A stretch of DNA of 9,720 bases from Pseudomonadota bacterium (GTDB taxonomy: Bacteria > Pseudomonadota > Gammaproteobacteria > Xanthomonadales > Rhodanobacteraceae): positions 1 to 9,720 of the forward strand of contig JAJZGE010000034.1 in assembly GCA_021798675.1 (NCBI GenBank), read 5' to 3'. Below the pieces are notes generated by a model. That model saw only the letters and a list, made by a program, of their open reading frames with translations, searched no databases and was not told where the DNA came from. How positions within the stretch are numbered: position 1 is the first letter of the stretch; every line of letters starts with the position of its first letter. The position numbers and the translations under genes are program-made. This document shows positions 1 through 7,035 of this stretch, in pieces.

Positions 1-1
1 G

Positions 2-703
2 CTGGCGCCGCCGCCGGCGGTGGCCGCCACGGTCATGCCCGGCGATCCGGCGGCGCAGGCCGGCATGCGGGGCGGCGACCGCATCCTCAGCGTCAACGGC
101 CAGCCGGTGAGCGATTTCATCGCCTTCGGCAAGCTGATGCAGACAGCCGCGGCGCGCTCGCCGAAGCTGGTGATCGGCATCGAGCGCGCCGGCCACCCGC
201 TGAGCCTCGATATCACCGCACGCTGGGCCTCGCTGGCGGGCCAGCCGTCCAAATGGATCCTGGGCATCGGCGCGCCGCCACCGGAAACGGCCACCCTGCG
301 CTACGGCCCACTGAGGGCCATCGGCGCCTCGCTGCAGACGACCTGGCGCAACACCCGGCAGACCTTCGGCATGCTCGGCAAGATGCTCAGCGGCGAAGCC
401 TCCACGCGCAACCTGTCCGGCGTGATCGGCATCGCCGAAGTGGCCAATGCTTCGGCGCACATGGGCCTGTCGTGGTTCCTGCAGTTCCTGGCGCTGGTCT
501 CGCTGAGCCTGGCGATCCTGAACCTGCTGCCGATCCCCGTCCTGGATGGCGGACACCTGCTGTATTATCTGATCGAGCTGGTCAAGGGCAGTCCGGTCAG
601 CGAACAGGTGATGGTAGTGGGCCAGTACATCGGCATGGCCTTGCTGTTCAGCCTGATGGGGCTGGCGTTCTACAACGACATCCACCGCATGTTGCTGTCG
701 TGA
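2..703 (+). CDS. rseP: RseP site-2 zinc metalloprotease, 3' part
   Basis: This is the C-terminal 233 residues of the inner-membrane intramembrane protease that cuts RseA and releases sigma-E during envelope stress. The reading frame is open from the left edge, so the start and the HExxH zinc motif lie outside the window. What remains begins in the second PDZ domain (MPGDPAAQAGMRGGDRI, then SVNGQPV), which is followed by a membrane segment rich in L, A and S. Next comes the family signature NLLPIPVLDGGH; the Asp of LDG (bases 545-547) is the expected third zinc ligand. A last hydrophobic segment (roughly VVGQYIGMALLFSLMGLAF) and a short NDIHRMLLS tail end the protein, as in E. coli RseP. Lying directly before bamA is the usual gammaproteobacterial arrangement (uppS-cdsA-dxr-rseP-bamA). 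I see nothing broken. Family assignment is very secure; the exact substrate here is inferred from the family. Confidence 0.96.
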   Translation: MAPPPAVAATVMPGDPAAQAGMRGGDRILSVNGQPVSDFIAFGKLMQTAAARSPKLVIGIERAGHPLSLDITARWASLAGQPSKWILGIGAPPPETATLRYGPLRAIGASLQTTWRNTRQTFGMLGKMLSGEASTRNLSGVIGIAEVANASAHMGLSWFLQFLALVSLSLAILNLLPIPVLDGGHLLYYLIELVKGSPVSEQVMVVGQYIGMALLFSLMGLAFYNDIHRMLLS

Positions 704-898
704 TGTCGCTGGCCGGCCATCCGCACCGGTGGTTTGCAGCACGGCTTGCCGTGGTCGCACGCCTGCGCAGCAGCACTTCACGCCACCTGCGTTTGCGCAG
801 TGCGGATTCTTTTTCGAGACCGGGCCTAGCCCGGTCTCACACGTCGATCGGGGCGGCCGCACTGGCCGGCCCGTCGCACTAACCCAACGGAACCGACG
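704..898 (+). other. Structured rseP–bamA intergenic region
   Basis: This 195-base gap holds no convincing gene but several self-complementary stretches. They are CACGG/CCGTG with loop CTTG (740-753), the 8-base palindrome CTGCGCAG (763-770), CTGCG/CGCAG with loop TTTG (787-800), and a perfect 10-bp stem (816-838, listed separately). A T-rich run ATTCTTTTT (806-814) starts 5 bases after the 787-800 stem, so that pair could act as a weak rho-independent terminator or attenuator for rseP transcripts, but the stem is short. CTGGCCGGCC occurs near both ends of the gap (709-718 and 862-871), possibly by chance in GC-rich DNA. I found no clear sigma-E-type promoter (GGAACTT…TCTAA-like) before bamA. 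A weak ribosome site GGAA (889-892) lies 6 bases before the bamA ATG. Confidence 0.5.
816..838. repeat. Perfect 10-bp inverted repeat before bamA
   Basis: GAGACCGGGC (816-825) pairs exactly with GCCCGGTCTC (829-838) around the three-base loop CTA. The stem is strong and GC-rich. No T-run follows it on the + strand, and the T-run TTCTTTTT (807-814) sits just upstream. Read from the minus strand the stem is followed by A's, so it does not have terminator form in either direction. It may be an RNA stability or leader element of bamA, a protein-binding palindrome, or a copy of a dispersed palindromic repeat. The symmetry is seen directly; the function is unknown. Confidence 0.6.
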
Positions 899-3307
899 AT
901 GAAGCGTATCGCCGCGCTGATCCTGCTTGCCTCCCTCTCCGCCAATGCGTTCGCGTTCGACCCGTTCGTGGTGTCGGACATCCGCATTGACGGTCTCAGC
1001 CGCATCTCCGCCGGTACGGTGTACAACTATCTGCCGGTCAGCAAGGGCGACCGGATGACCAACGCCGAGGCCCAGCGGGCCATCCGCGCGCTGTATCAGA
1101 CCAAGTTCTTCAGCGACGTGGAGATGGATCGCGAAGGCAGCATCCTGGTGATCAAGGTGGTCGAGCGGCCGTCGATCGCCAAGCTGACCATCCGCGGCAA
1201 CCACGACATCAAGACCGAGGATCTGAAGAAGGGCCTCAAGCAGATCGGGCTGGCCGAGGGCGAGACGTTCGACCGGCTGGCGCTGGACAACGTGCAGCAG
1301 GAGCTGATCCGCCAGTACTACAACCGCGGCAAGTACAACGTCTCGGTGCTGCCGCACGTGGTCAAGCTGGATCGCAACCGGGTCGCCGTGGATATCGAGA
1401 TCCGCGAGGGCAAGGCGGCCAAGATCGAGGAGCTCAACATCCTTGGCAACCATGCCTTCACCGACAAGCAGATCCGCAAGGGCTTCGAGTCCAACACGCC
1501 CGGACTGATGTCCTGGTATTCGAAGGACGACCAGTATTCGCGCGAGAAGCTCTCCGGCGACCTGGAGAAGCTGCAGTCGTTCTACATGGATCGCGGCTAT
1601 GCCGACTTCGGCGTGGACTCGACCCAGGTGACGATCGCACCAGACAAACGCTCCATGTACATCGACGCCAGCATCAAGGAAGGCGCCATCTACAAGGTGG
1701 CCGAGGTCAAGCTGCTGGGCGAGCTGATCCTGCCGGAGGCGACGCTGCGACAACTGGTCTATGTGAAGCCGGGTGATGTCTTCAACCGTGCAGCCATCGA
1801 GGCCAGCACCAAGTCGATCAAGGCCCTGCTGGCCAATATCGGCTACGCCTACGCCAAGGTCACGCCGATTCCCAAGCTGGACAAGGACAAGCGCACCGTC
1901 GACCTGACCCTGTACATCGAGCCGGGCCAGCGCGTCTACGTGCGGCGGGTGATCTTCTCCGGCAACACGCGCACCGAGGACACTGTGCTACGCCGCGAGA
2001 TGCGCCAGCTGGAGGGTTCCTGGTACTCGCAGGCAGCAATCGACCGCTCCAAGATCCGCCTGCAGCGGCTGGGCTACTTCAAGAAGGTCGACATCGACAA
2101 GAAGCTGGTGCCTGGCACGCAGGATCAGGTGGACGTGGACGTCAAGGTGGAGGAGCAGTCCGCCGGCAGCCTGCAGTTCGGCGTGGGCTACTCGCAGTAC
2201 TCCGGCATGATCCTGAATGCCTCGGTGTCGCAGAACAACCTGTTCGGCACCGGCGACAGCTTCTCGATCAGCGGCTCGCGCAGCAGCTACAGCACCAGTT
2301 TCAGCCTCGGCTACTACAACCCGTACCTGACCGACAACGGTATCGGCATCGGCTACAACGCCACCTTCACCAAGACCAACTACGGCAACACCACGTTCGC
2401 CAACTACGCCACCAGCAACCGCAGCTTCTCCACCTACCTCGGCATTCCGGTCAGCGAAACCGACGGCGTGCGCGTGGGCCTGGGCATCAGCAGCAACAAG
2501 GTCTCGCTGATTCCCGGCTACAGCCCGCAGGTGCTGCTCGACTACCAGAACGAGATCGGCAACAAGACCATCCACTCCTGGACCGGCACGCTGGGCTGGA
2601 ACCACGACACCCGCAATGACTACTGGGCGCCGACCCGCGGCGGCCTGGCATCTGTGTCCACCGATGTCGCCCTGCCCGGCTCCACCGTGCAGTACTGGAA
2701 GCTCACCACCGAGCTCAACCACTACTGGCCGATCGGCAAGGGCTTCGTGCTGTATCTGGACGGCCAGGTCGGCTACGGCAAGACCTACGGCAGCAACGGC
2801 ATCAGCAACGCCAGCTTTGCCGCGCTGCAGGCCGCCACCACCGACCACCCGCTGGTCGACATGCGGCAGGACTTTCCGTTCTACCAGAACTTCTACTCCG
2901 GTGGCGTGCGCGACGTGCGCGGCTTCCAGGACAACACGCTGGGGCCGCGCGTATGCCTCAACAGCAACGACGTGCAGGCCAGCAACGGGCTGTGCTCGGC
3001 GGGCTACTATGCCCAGCCGATCGGCGGCGCCTTCAAGGTGTTGGGCACCGCCGAAGTGTATATCCCGCTGCCGTTCCTGAAGGACACCAACACCGCCCGC
3101 GTGTCGTGGTTCGTTGACGTCGGCAACGCCTACAAGGACTACCAGAGCTTCAATGCCAGCACGCTGCGTGCGTCCACCGGCGTATCGCTGCACTGGCAGG
3201 CACCGATCGGACCGCTGATCATCAGCCTCGCCGTGCCGTTCCGCACGCAGCCGGGCGACAGCCACTATGAAGAGCGCATCCAGTTCACCTTCGGCAGCCA
3301 GTTTTGA
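899..3307 (+). CDS. bamA: BamA, outer-membrane barrel assembly factor
   Basis: BamA (802 aa, close to the E. coli 810) is the Omp85-family core of the BAM complex, which folds and inserts beta-barrel proteins into the outer membrane. Residues 1-19 form a signal peptide (MKRIAALILLASLSANAFA, cut before FDPF). Five POTRA domains follow at roughly 20-90, 91-172, 173-261, 262-342 and 343-420, each with the typical start (e.g. IRGNHDIK, ILGNHAFT, FSGNTRTED). The 16-strand barrel fills about 421-802. The VRGF motif at 673-676 is the conserved tip of loop 6 that plugs the barrel. C686 and C699 sit where E. coli has its loop-6 disulfide pair. The chain ends in FTFGSQF, an outer-membrane beta-signal with terminal Phe. 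The ATG at 899 is chosen because it gives a proper signal peptide directly; GGAA lies 6 bases upstream. It follows rseP after 195 bases and precedes lpxD with no skp in between. Confidence 0.98.
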   Translation: MKRIAALILLASLSANAFAFDPFVVSDIRIDGLSRISAGTVYNYLPVSKGDRMTNAEAQRAIRALYQTKFFSDVEMDREGSILVIKVVERPSIAKLTIRGNHDIKTEDLKKGLKQIGLAEGETFDRLALDNVQQELIRQYYNRGKYNVSVLPHVVKLDRNRVAVDIEIREGKAAKIEELNILGNHAFTDKQIRKGFESNTPGLMSWYSKDDQYSREKLSGDLEKLQSFYMDRGYADFGVDSTQVTIAPDKRSMYIDASIKEGAIYKVAEVKLLGELILPEATLRQLVYVKPGDVFNRAAIEASTKSIKALLANIGYAYAKVTPIPKLDKDKRTVDLTLYIEPGQRVYVRRVIFSGNTRTEDTVLRREMRQLEGSWYSQAAIDRSKIRLQRLGYFKKVDIDKKLVPGTQDQVDVDVKVEEQSAGSLQFGVGYSQYSGMILNASVSQNNLFGTGDSFSISGSRSSYSTSFSLGYYNPYLTDNGIGIGYNATFTKTNYGNTTFANYATSNRSFSTYLGIPVSETDGVRVGLGISSNKVSLIPGYSPQVLLDYQNEIGNKTIHSWTGTLGWNHDTRNDYWAPTRGGLASVSTDVALPGSTVQYWKLTTELNHYWPIGKGFVLYLDGQVGYGKTYGSNGISNASFAALQAATTDHPLVDMRQDFPFYQNFYSGGVRDVRGFQDNTLGPRVCLNSNDVQASNGLCSAGYYAQPIGGAFKVLGTAEVYIPLPFLKDTNTARVSWFVDVGNAYKDYQSFNASTLRASTGVSLHWQAPIGPLIISLAVPFRTQPGDSHYEERIQFTFGSQF

Positions 3308-3315
3308 CCGGTAAT

Positions 3316-3372
3316 GCCTGATCCTCGGGGCCTGATCAGCCGGCTATGATCAGGCTGCCGTGGTCAGGCAGC
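3316..3372 (+). promoter_or_regulatory. Hairpin with competing arm in the bamA–lpxD gap
   Basis: GCCTGATCA (3330-3338) pairs perfectly with TGATCAGGC (3347-3355) around an 8-base loop. An extra copy of the 5' arm, GCCTGATC (3316-3323), could pair with the same 3' arm instead, which gives two mutually exclusive folds. Next to it GCTGCC (3354-3359) can pair with GGCAGC (3367-3372). The loop between these, GTGGTCA (3360-3366), is complementary to TGACCAC (3389-3395). No T-run follows, so this is not a standard terminator. TATGAT (3345-3350) resembles a -10 box but has no good -35 at the right distance. The element could be an mRNA-processing or attenuating structure between bamA and the lpx genes, or the remains of a dispersed repeat. 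Pairing is seen; the role is inference. Confidence 0.4.
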
Positions 3373-3435
3373 GACGATCAGTGCTTAGTGACCACTCAGC
3401 TCGGCGCACCGGCGTCCCGCCGCGCGCCGATGTGC

Positions 3436-3439
3436 GGAG
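3436..3439 (+). promoter_or_regulatory. Possible ribosome binding site deciding the lpxD start
   Basis: GGAG lies only 1 base before the ATG at 3441, too close for normal Shine-Dalgarno use, but 7 bases before an in-frame TTG at 3447. No other purine-rich site is visible just upstream. Either TTG is the real start (protein 347 aa) or the ATG is used with little Shine-Dalgarno help. Confidence 0.4.
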
Positions 3440-3440
3440 C

Positions 3441-4490
3441 ATGCCCTTGAACCCGATCACCCACAGCCTCAGCGAACTGGCCGCACGCTTCCAACTGCAG
3501 CTGCACGGCGAAGCCGACCGCCGCATCGACGGCGTCGGCACCCTGGCTGGCGCCGGGCCCGGTCAGCTGAGCTTTCTGGCCAACAGCAAATATGCCGCCC
3601 AGCTCGGCGCGACCCGCGCCGGCGCGGTGGTGCTGCGCGCGGAAAGCCTCGCCGACTGCCCCACCGCGGCGCTGGTCGCACGCGATCCCTACGTCGCCTA
3701 CGCGAAGATCGCCGCGCTGTTCGAGCGCCTGCCCGCCGCGAAGCCCGGCATTCATCCCAGCGCGGTGGTTGCCGCGAGCGCGCAGGTGAGCGCCGGCGCC
3801 AGCATCGGCCCTTGCTGCGTGATCGGCGATCGCGCGGTGATCGCCGAGGGCGCCGTGCTCGGCCCGCACTGCATCATCGGCGACGACTGCCAGGTCGGTG
3901 CGCACGCGCGGCTGGTGGCACGCGTGACGCTGGTGACCCGGGTCCGCCTGGGCAGGCGCGTGCTGGTGCATCCGGGCGCGGTGATCGGCTCGGACGGTTT
4001 CGGTCTCGCCTTCGATCGGGAGGCATTCGACCACGGCGGCTGGGTCAAGCTGCCACAGCTGGGCGGCGTGCGCATCGGCGATGACTGCGAGATTGGCGCC
4101 AACACCACCATCGACCGCGGCGCGCTGGAGGACACCGTGCTCGAAGAGGATGTGCGGCTGGACAACCAGATCCAGATCGCGCACAACGTGCACGTCGGCG
4201 CGCATACCGCGATGGCCGGCTGCGCCGCCGTGGCCGGTAGCGCGAAGATCGGTCGCTACTGCATGATCGGCGGCAACGCCGGCGTGCTGGGACATCTGGA
4301 GCTGGCCGACCGGGTTACCATTACCGCCAAGAGCCTGGTCACGCATTCGATTCGCGAACCGGGCGAATATTCCTCGGGGGTGCCGCTGCAGGAAAGTCGC
4401 CTGTGGCGCAAGAACGCCGCCCGCTTCAAGCATCTGGACGAGTACGCGCGCCGGCTGTCGGCGCTGGAAAAGGACAAGAACCATGAGTGA
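3441..4490 (+). CDS. lpxD: LpxD, UDP-3-O-(3-hydroxyacyl)glucosamine N-acyltransferase
   Basis: LpxD adds the second 3-hydroxyacyl chain, from acyl-ACP, to the 2-amino group of UDP-3-O-acyl-glucosamine in the cytoplasmic early steps of lipid A synthesis. The protein (349 aa; E. coli 341) has the N-terminal uridine-binding domain (about 1-100, with GQLSFLANSKY at 41-51). A left-handed beta-helix of hexapeptide repeats runs from about 103 to 305, and a C-terminal helical tail follows (about 315-349, WRKNAARFKHLDEYARRLSALE). DNQIQIAHNV (241-250) carries the catalytic His248, matching E. coli His239; GRYCMIGG (271-278) and YSSGVPLQ (310-317) are further family blocks. The frame stays open upstream to a GTG at 3360, but that extra stretch has no family resemblance, so ATG 3441 is taken; TTG 3447 is a serious alternative because of the GGAG spacing. 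The stop overlaps the fabZ start by 8 bases, implying cotranscription and probably coupled translation. Confidence 0.97.
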   Translation: MPLNPITHSLSELAARFQLQLHGEADRRIDGVGTLAGAGPGQLSFLANSKYAAQLGATRAGAVVLRAESLADCPTAALVARDPYVAYAKIAALFERLPAAKPGIHPSAVVAASAQVSAGASIGPCCVIGDRAVIAEGAVLGPHCIIGDDCQVGAHARLVARVTLVTRVRLGRRVLVHPGAVIGSDGFGLAFDREAFDHGGWVKLPQLGGVRIGDDCEIGANTTIDRGALEDTVLEEDVRLDNQIQIAHNVHVGAHTAMAGCAAVAGSAKIGRYCMIGGNAGVLGHLELADRVTITAKSLVTHSIREPGEYSSGVPLQESRLWRKNAARFKHLDEYARRLSALEKDKNHE

Positions 4491-4956
4491 CCCCGCCGCA
4501 ACCTTCACCCTGCCGGTGAATGTGGAGCAGATCCAGGAGCTGCTGCCACACCGTTATCCGTTCCTGCTGGTGGACCGGGTGATCGAACTGGTGCCCGATC
4601 AAAGCGTGGTGGCGCTGAAGAACGTGACCATCAACGAGCCGTTTTTCCAGGGCCACTTCCCCGGTCATCCGGTGATGCCGGGCGTGCTGATCATCGAGGC
4701 GATGGCGCAGGCCGCCGGCCTGCTGACGCAGCTCAGCAGCCGCATCAAGGGTGACAACAGCAGCTCGCTGTTTTATCTGGTCAAGGTCGACAACGCGCGC
4801 TTCAGCGCGGTGGTGGTGCCCGGCGACCAGCTGCGCATCGAAGTGCACCTGAAACGGCTGATGCGCGGCATGGGCCTGTTCATGGCGCGCACTGTGGTCG
4901 ACGGCAAGGAAGTGGCCAGCTGCGAGCTGATGTGCGCTGCGAGATCCGATAAATGA
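4483..4956 (+). CDS. fabZ: FabZ, 3-hydroxyacyl-ACP dehydratase
   Basis: FabZ removes water from (R)-3-hydroxyacyl-ACP to give trans-2-enoyl-ACP in fatty acid elongation. It uses the same acyl-ACPs that LpxA and LpxD draw on, so its position between them places a metabolic branch point in one operon. The 157-aa protein is a single hotdog domain. [13 protein letters not shown] (21-33) is the N-terminal signature. [20 protein letters not shown] (57-76) contains the catalytic His58 and Glu72, spaced 14 apart as in E. coli His54/Glu68. The ATG at 4483 lies inside the end of lpxD and is preceded at 8 bases by AAGGA (4470-4474), a good ribosome site. Its own stop overlaps the lpxA start as ATGA. Length and motifs are normal. 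The sister enzyme FabA is unlikely because the central motif and the lpx context are those of FabZ. Confidence 0.97.
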   Translation: MSDPAATFTLPVNVEQIQELLPHRYPFLLVDRVIELVPDQSVVALKNVTINEPFFQGHFPGHPVMPGVLIIEAMAQAAGLLTQLSSRIKGDNSSSLFYLVKVDNARFSAVVVPGDQLRIEVHLKRLMRGMGLFMARTVVDGKEVASCELMCAARSDK

Positions 4957-5756
4957 TCCAGCCGGCCGCGATCCGTCCTGCGCTGATCCACCCCGCCGCG
5001 CTGATCGACCCCAGCGCGGTGATCGGCGCCAACGTCAGCATCGGCGCCTACAGTGTGATCGGCGCCGAGGTAGTCATCGGCGAGGGCACGGTGATCGGCC
5101 CGCACGTGGTGATCGACGGCCCCACGCGGATCGGCCGCGACAACCGCATCGCCCAGTTCGCCTCGCTCGGTGGTGATCCGCAAGACAAGAAATTCGCCGG
5201 CGAACGCACCGAACTGGTGATCGGCGAGCGCAACCTGATCCGCGAATTCGTCACCATCAATCGCGGCACCGGCGACGGCGGTGGCGCCACCCGCATCGGT
5301 GACGACAATTGGCTGCTGGCCTACGTGCACATCGCGCACGACTGCCAGATCGGCAACCACACGGTGTTTTCCAACTACTCCGCGCTGGCAGGCCACGTGC
5401 AGGTGGGCGACTGGACCGTGTTCGCCGGCTACTCCGGCGCGCATCAGTTCTGCAAGGTCGGCGCGCACGCGTTCATCGGCATGGGCTGCCTCGTCGGTCA
5501 CGACGTGCCGCCATTCGTGACCATGGCCAACGAGCAGTCCGGCCGCCCGCGCGGCATCAACAGCGAGGGCCTGAAGCGTCGCGGCTTCGATGCCGCCCGC
5601 ATCGCCGCGATCAAGCGCGCCTACCGCACGCTCTACATGGGTGGCCTGCCGCTGGCCGAGGCGCGCGAAAAGCTGGTCGAGCAGGCGCAGCAGAGTGATG
5701 ACGTGCGGGCAATGCTGGATTTTCTCGACCGCAGCGAGCGGGGCCTGGCCCGCTGA
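4953..5756 (+). CDS. lpxA: LpxA, UDP-N-acetylglucosamine O-acyltransferase
   Basis: LpxA starts lipid A synthesis by moving a 3-hydroxyacyl group from ACP to the 3-OH of UDP-GlcNAc in the cytoplasm. The protein (267 aa; E. coli 262) is a trimeric left-handed beta-helix. Hexapeptide repeats fill roughly 10-190 ([21 protein letters not shown]), interrupted by the loop [11 protein letters not shown] (73-83). A helical C-terminal region ends in SERGLAR. VHIAHD (125-130) holds His126 and the catalytic base His129, equivalent to E. coli His122/His125; His148 and His164 match His144/His160. Position 177 is Met where E. coli has the chain-length ruler Gly173; the spacing from HQFC to DVPP is identical, so the alignment is direct. 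This predicts a shorter acyl donor. The start overlaps fabZ by 4 bases (ATGA), typical of translational coupling, and only a weak purine stretch (GCGAGAT) lies upstream. The lpxB start follows 1 base after its stop. Confidence 0.98.
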   Translation: MIQPAAIRPALIHPAALIDPSAVIGANVSIGAYSVIGAEVVIGEGTVIGPHVVIDGPTRIGRDNRIAQFASLGGDPQDKKFAGERTELVIGERNLIREFVTINRGTGDGGGATRIGDDNWLLAYVHIAHDCQIGNHTVFSNYSALAGHVQVGDWTVFAGYSGAHQFCKVGAHAFIGMGCLVGHDVPPFVTMANEQSGRPRGINSEGLKRRGFDAARIAAIKRAYRTLYMGGLPLAEAREKLVEQAQQSDDVRAMLDFLDRSERGLAR

Positions 5757-5757
5757 T

Positions 5758-7035
5758 ATGCGCGCAGCGCATCTCAGCAAATCAGGCAACCGCACTGGCT
5801 CTGATTCAGCCCAGGACCCAGACGCAAAGCCCCATGCAACGGCTCCGCTATTCGCCCTGATCGCCGGCGAAGACTCCGGCGACCAGCTCGGCGCCGATCT
5901 CATCGCGGCGCTGCGCCAGCGCTACCCGCAGGCACGCTTCGTCGGCATCGGCGGCGCTCGCATGCAGGCGCGGGGGTTTGAATCCTGGTACGACATGCAT
6001 GAGCTGTCGCTGTTCGGTTTCAGCGAGGTGATCCGCCACCTGCCGCGCCTGCTGCGGCTGCGCAAGGCACTGCTGGCCCGGCTGCTGGACGCGTGGCCAG
6101 CGGTGGTGATCGGCATCGACGCGCCCGACTTCAACCTCGCCGTGGAGCAGCGCCTGAAGCAGGCCGGCCTGCGCACCGTGCACTACGTCAGCCCGTCGGT
6201 GTGGGCATGGCGCGAGCAGCGCGCGGAAAAAATCGGCCGCAGCGCCGATCGCGTGCTGTGCCTGTTTCCGATGGAACCGGCGATCTACGCCAGGCACGGT
6301 ATCGACGCACGCTTCGTCGGCCATCCGCTGGCCGATCGTTTTGCACTGGCATCCGACCGAGCCGGCGCGCGCGCGGCGCTGCAGCTGCCGCCGGATGTGC
6401 CGGTGCTGGCGCTGCTGCCGGGCAGCCGGCTGTCCGAACTGGCGCGCATGGGGCAGATATTCGTGGACGCCTCGACGCGGGTGGCCGCGGCGCTGCCGGG
6501 GCTGCGCGTCGTGATCCCGGCGGCCAATCCACGGGTGCATGCGCGGCTGAAAACCCTGCTGGCAAACAGGTCTGCCACCGGGGACACGCCACTGCTGCTG
6601 GACGGTCGCGCGCACGAGGCGCTGCTGGCCGCCGACGTGGTGCTGCTGGCCTCGGGCACCGCCACGCTGGAGGCGATGCTGGCGAAGCGGCCGATGGTGG
6701 TCGGCTACCGCGTGTCGGCGCTCAGCTACCGCATCGCGCGCCTGCTGCGCATGCTGAAAACCGATATCTATGCGCTGCCCAATATCCTCGCGCGGGCCAG
6801 CGGCCGCGTCGGCGACGGCCTGCTGGTGCCAGAGCTGATGCAAGACGAGTGCACCGCCGAGAATCTCGCCGCCGCCACGCTGGCGCTGCTGCACGACAAC
6901 GAGCGGCGCGGTCGCATCGTGGCCGCGTTCGAGCAGCTGCATCTGGATCTGCGCGGCGGGCTCGAAGACCACGCCGGCGAGCGGGCGGCCGCGGCGATTG
7001 CGGAGCTGGTGGAGGAAAGGCATGCGGGTGGGTGA
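5758..7035 (+). CDS. lpxB: LpxB, lipid A disaccharide synthase
   Basis: LpxB is a GT-B glycosyltransferase (family GT19) on the inner face of the inner membrane. It joins UDP-2,3-diacylglucosamine and 2,3-diacylglucosamine 1-phosphate (lipid X) into the beta-1,6 disaccharide. Motifs in order: GEDSGD (37-42), IGIDAPDFN (118-126), VSPSVWAWR (144-152), LLPGSR (219-224, with Arg224 matching E. coli Arg201) and [20 protein letters not shown] (299-318). It has 425 aa against 382 in E. coli. Much of the excess is a polar N-terminal stretch of about 29 residues ([18 protein letters not shown] within it) ahead of the first beta-strand LFALIAGE; a shorter surplus lies around [10 protein letters not shown] (345-354). 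No ATG, GTG or TTG occurs in frame between 5758 and that strand (the ATG at 5834 is out of frame), so 5758 is the most downstream workable start. The ribosome site is weak (GAGCGGGG, over 10 bases away), which suggests coupling to lpxA, whose stop is 1 base upstream. The end overlaps rnhB. Confidence 0.96.
   Translation: MRAAHLSKSGNRTGSDSAQDPDAKPHATAPLFALIAGEDSGDQLGADLIAALRQRYPQARFVGIGGARMQARGFESWYDMHELSLFGFSEVIRHLPRLLRLRKALLARLLDAWPAVVIGIDAPDFNLAVEQRLKQAGLRTVHYVSPSVWAWREQRAEKIGRSADRVLCLFPMEPAIYARHGIDARFVGHPLADRFALASDRAGARAALQLPPDVPVLALLPGSRLSELARMGQIFVDASTRVAAALPGLRVVIPAANPRVHARLKTLLANRSATGDTPLLLDGRAHEALLAADVVLLASGTATLEAMLAKRPMVVGYRVSALSYRIARLLRMLKTDIYALPNILARASGRVGDGLLVPELMQDECTAENLAAATLALLHDNERRGRIVAAFEQLHLDLRGGLEDHAGERAAAAIAELVEERHAGG
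7011..7015 (+). promoter_or_regulatory. Ribosome binding site for rnhB inside lpxB
   Basis: GGAGG stands 6 bases before the ATG at 7022, within the last codons of lpxB. It is the best Shine-Dalgarno sequence in the window and fixes the rnhB start at 7022 rather than at codons nearer the conserved core. The purine run GGAGGGGAG (7077-7085) further down is not usable: the ATG next to it (7086) is out of frame and the nearest in-frame TTG (7106) is 20 bases away. Confidence 0.7.

Noticed and set aside
703..882. A 59-codon frame whose ATG overlaps the rseP stop (TGATG), ending before bamA
   Set aside because: The overlap looks like coupling, but the product is rich in R, S, A and H without any recognisable pattern, and the frame runs straight through the hairpins. 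It is most likely chance openness in GC-rich DNA.
1988..3265. Long minus-strand frame (425 codons) opposite bamA
   Set aside because: It lies wholly under a secure gene and reads as A, V, G, R, H and Q rich sequence typical of the antisense of high-GC codons.
3360..3440. Upstream extension of lpxD to GTG 3360
   Set aside because: The extra 27 codons have no resemblance to the LpxD N-terminus, lack a ribosome site and overlap the structured element.
5834..5836. ATG near the expected LpxB start, suggesting a frameshift
   Set aside because: It is out of frame, and the frame from 5758 runs intact through all LpxB motifs, so there is no need for a frameshift.
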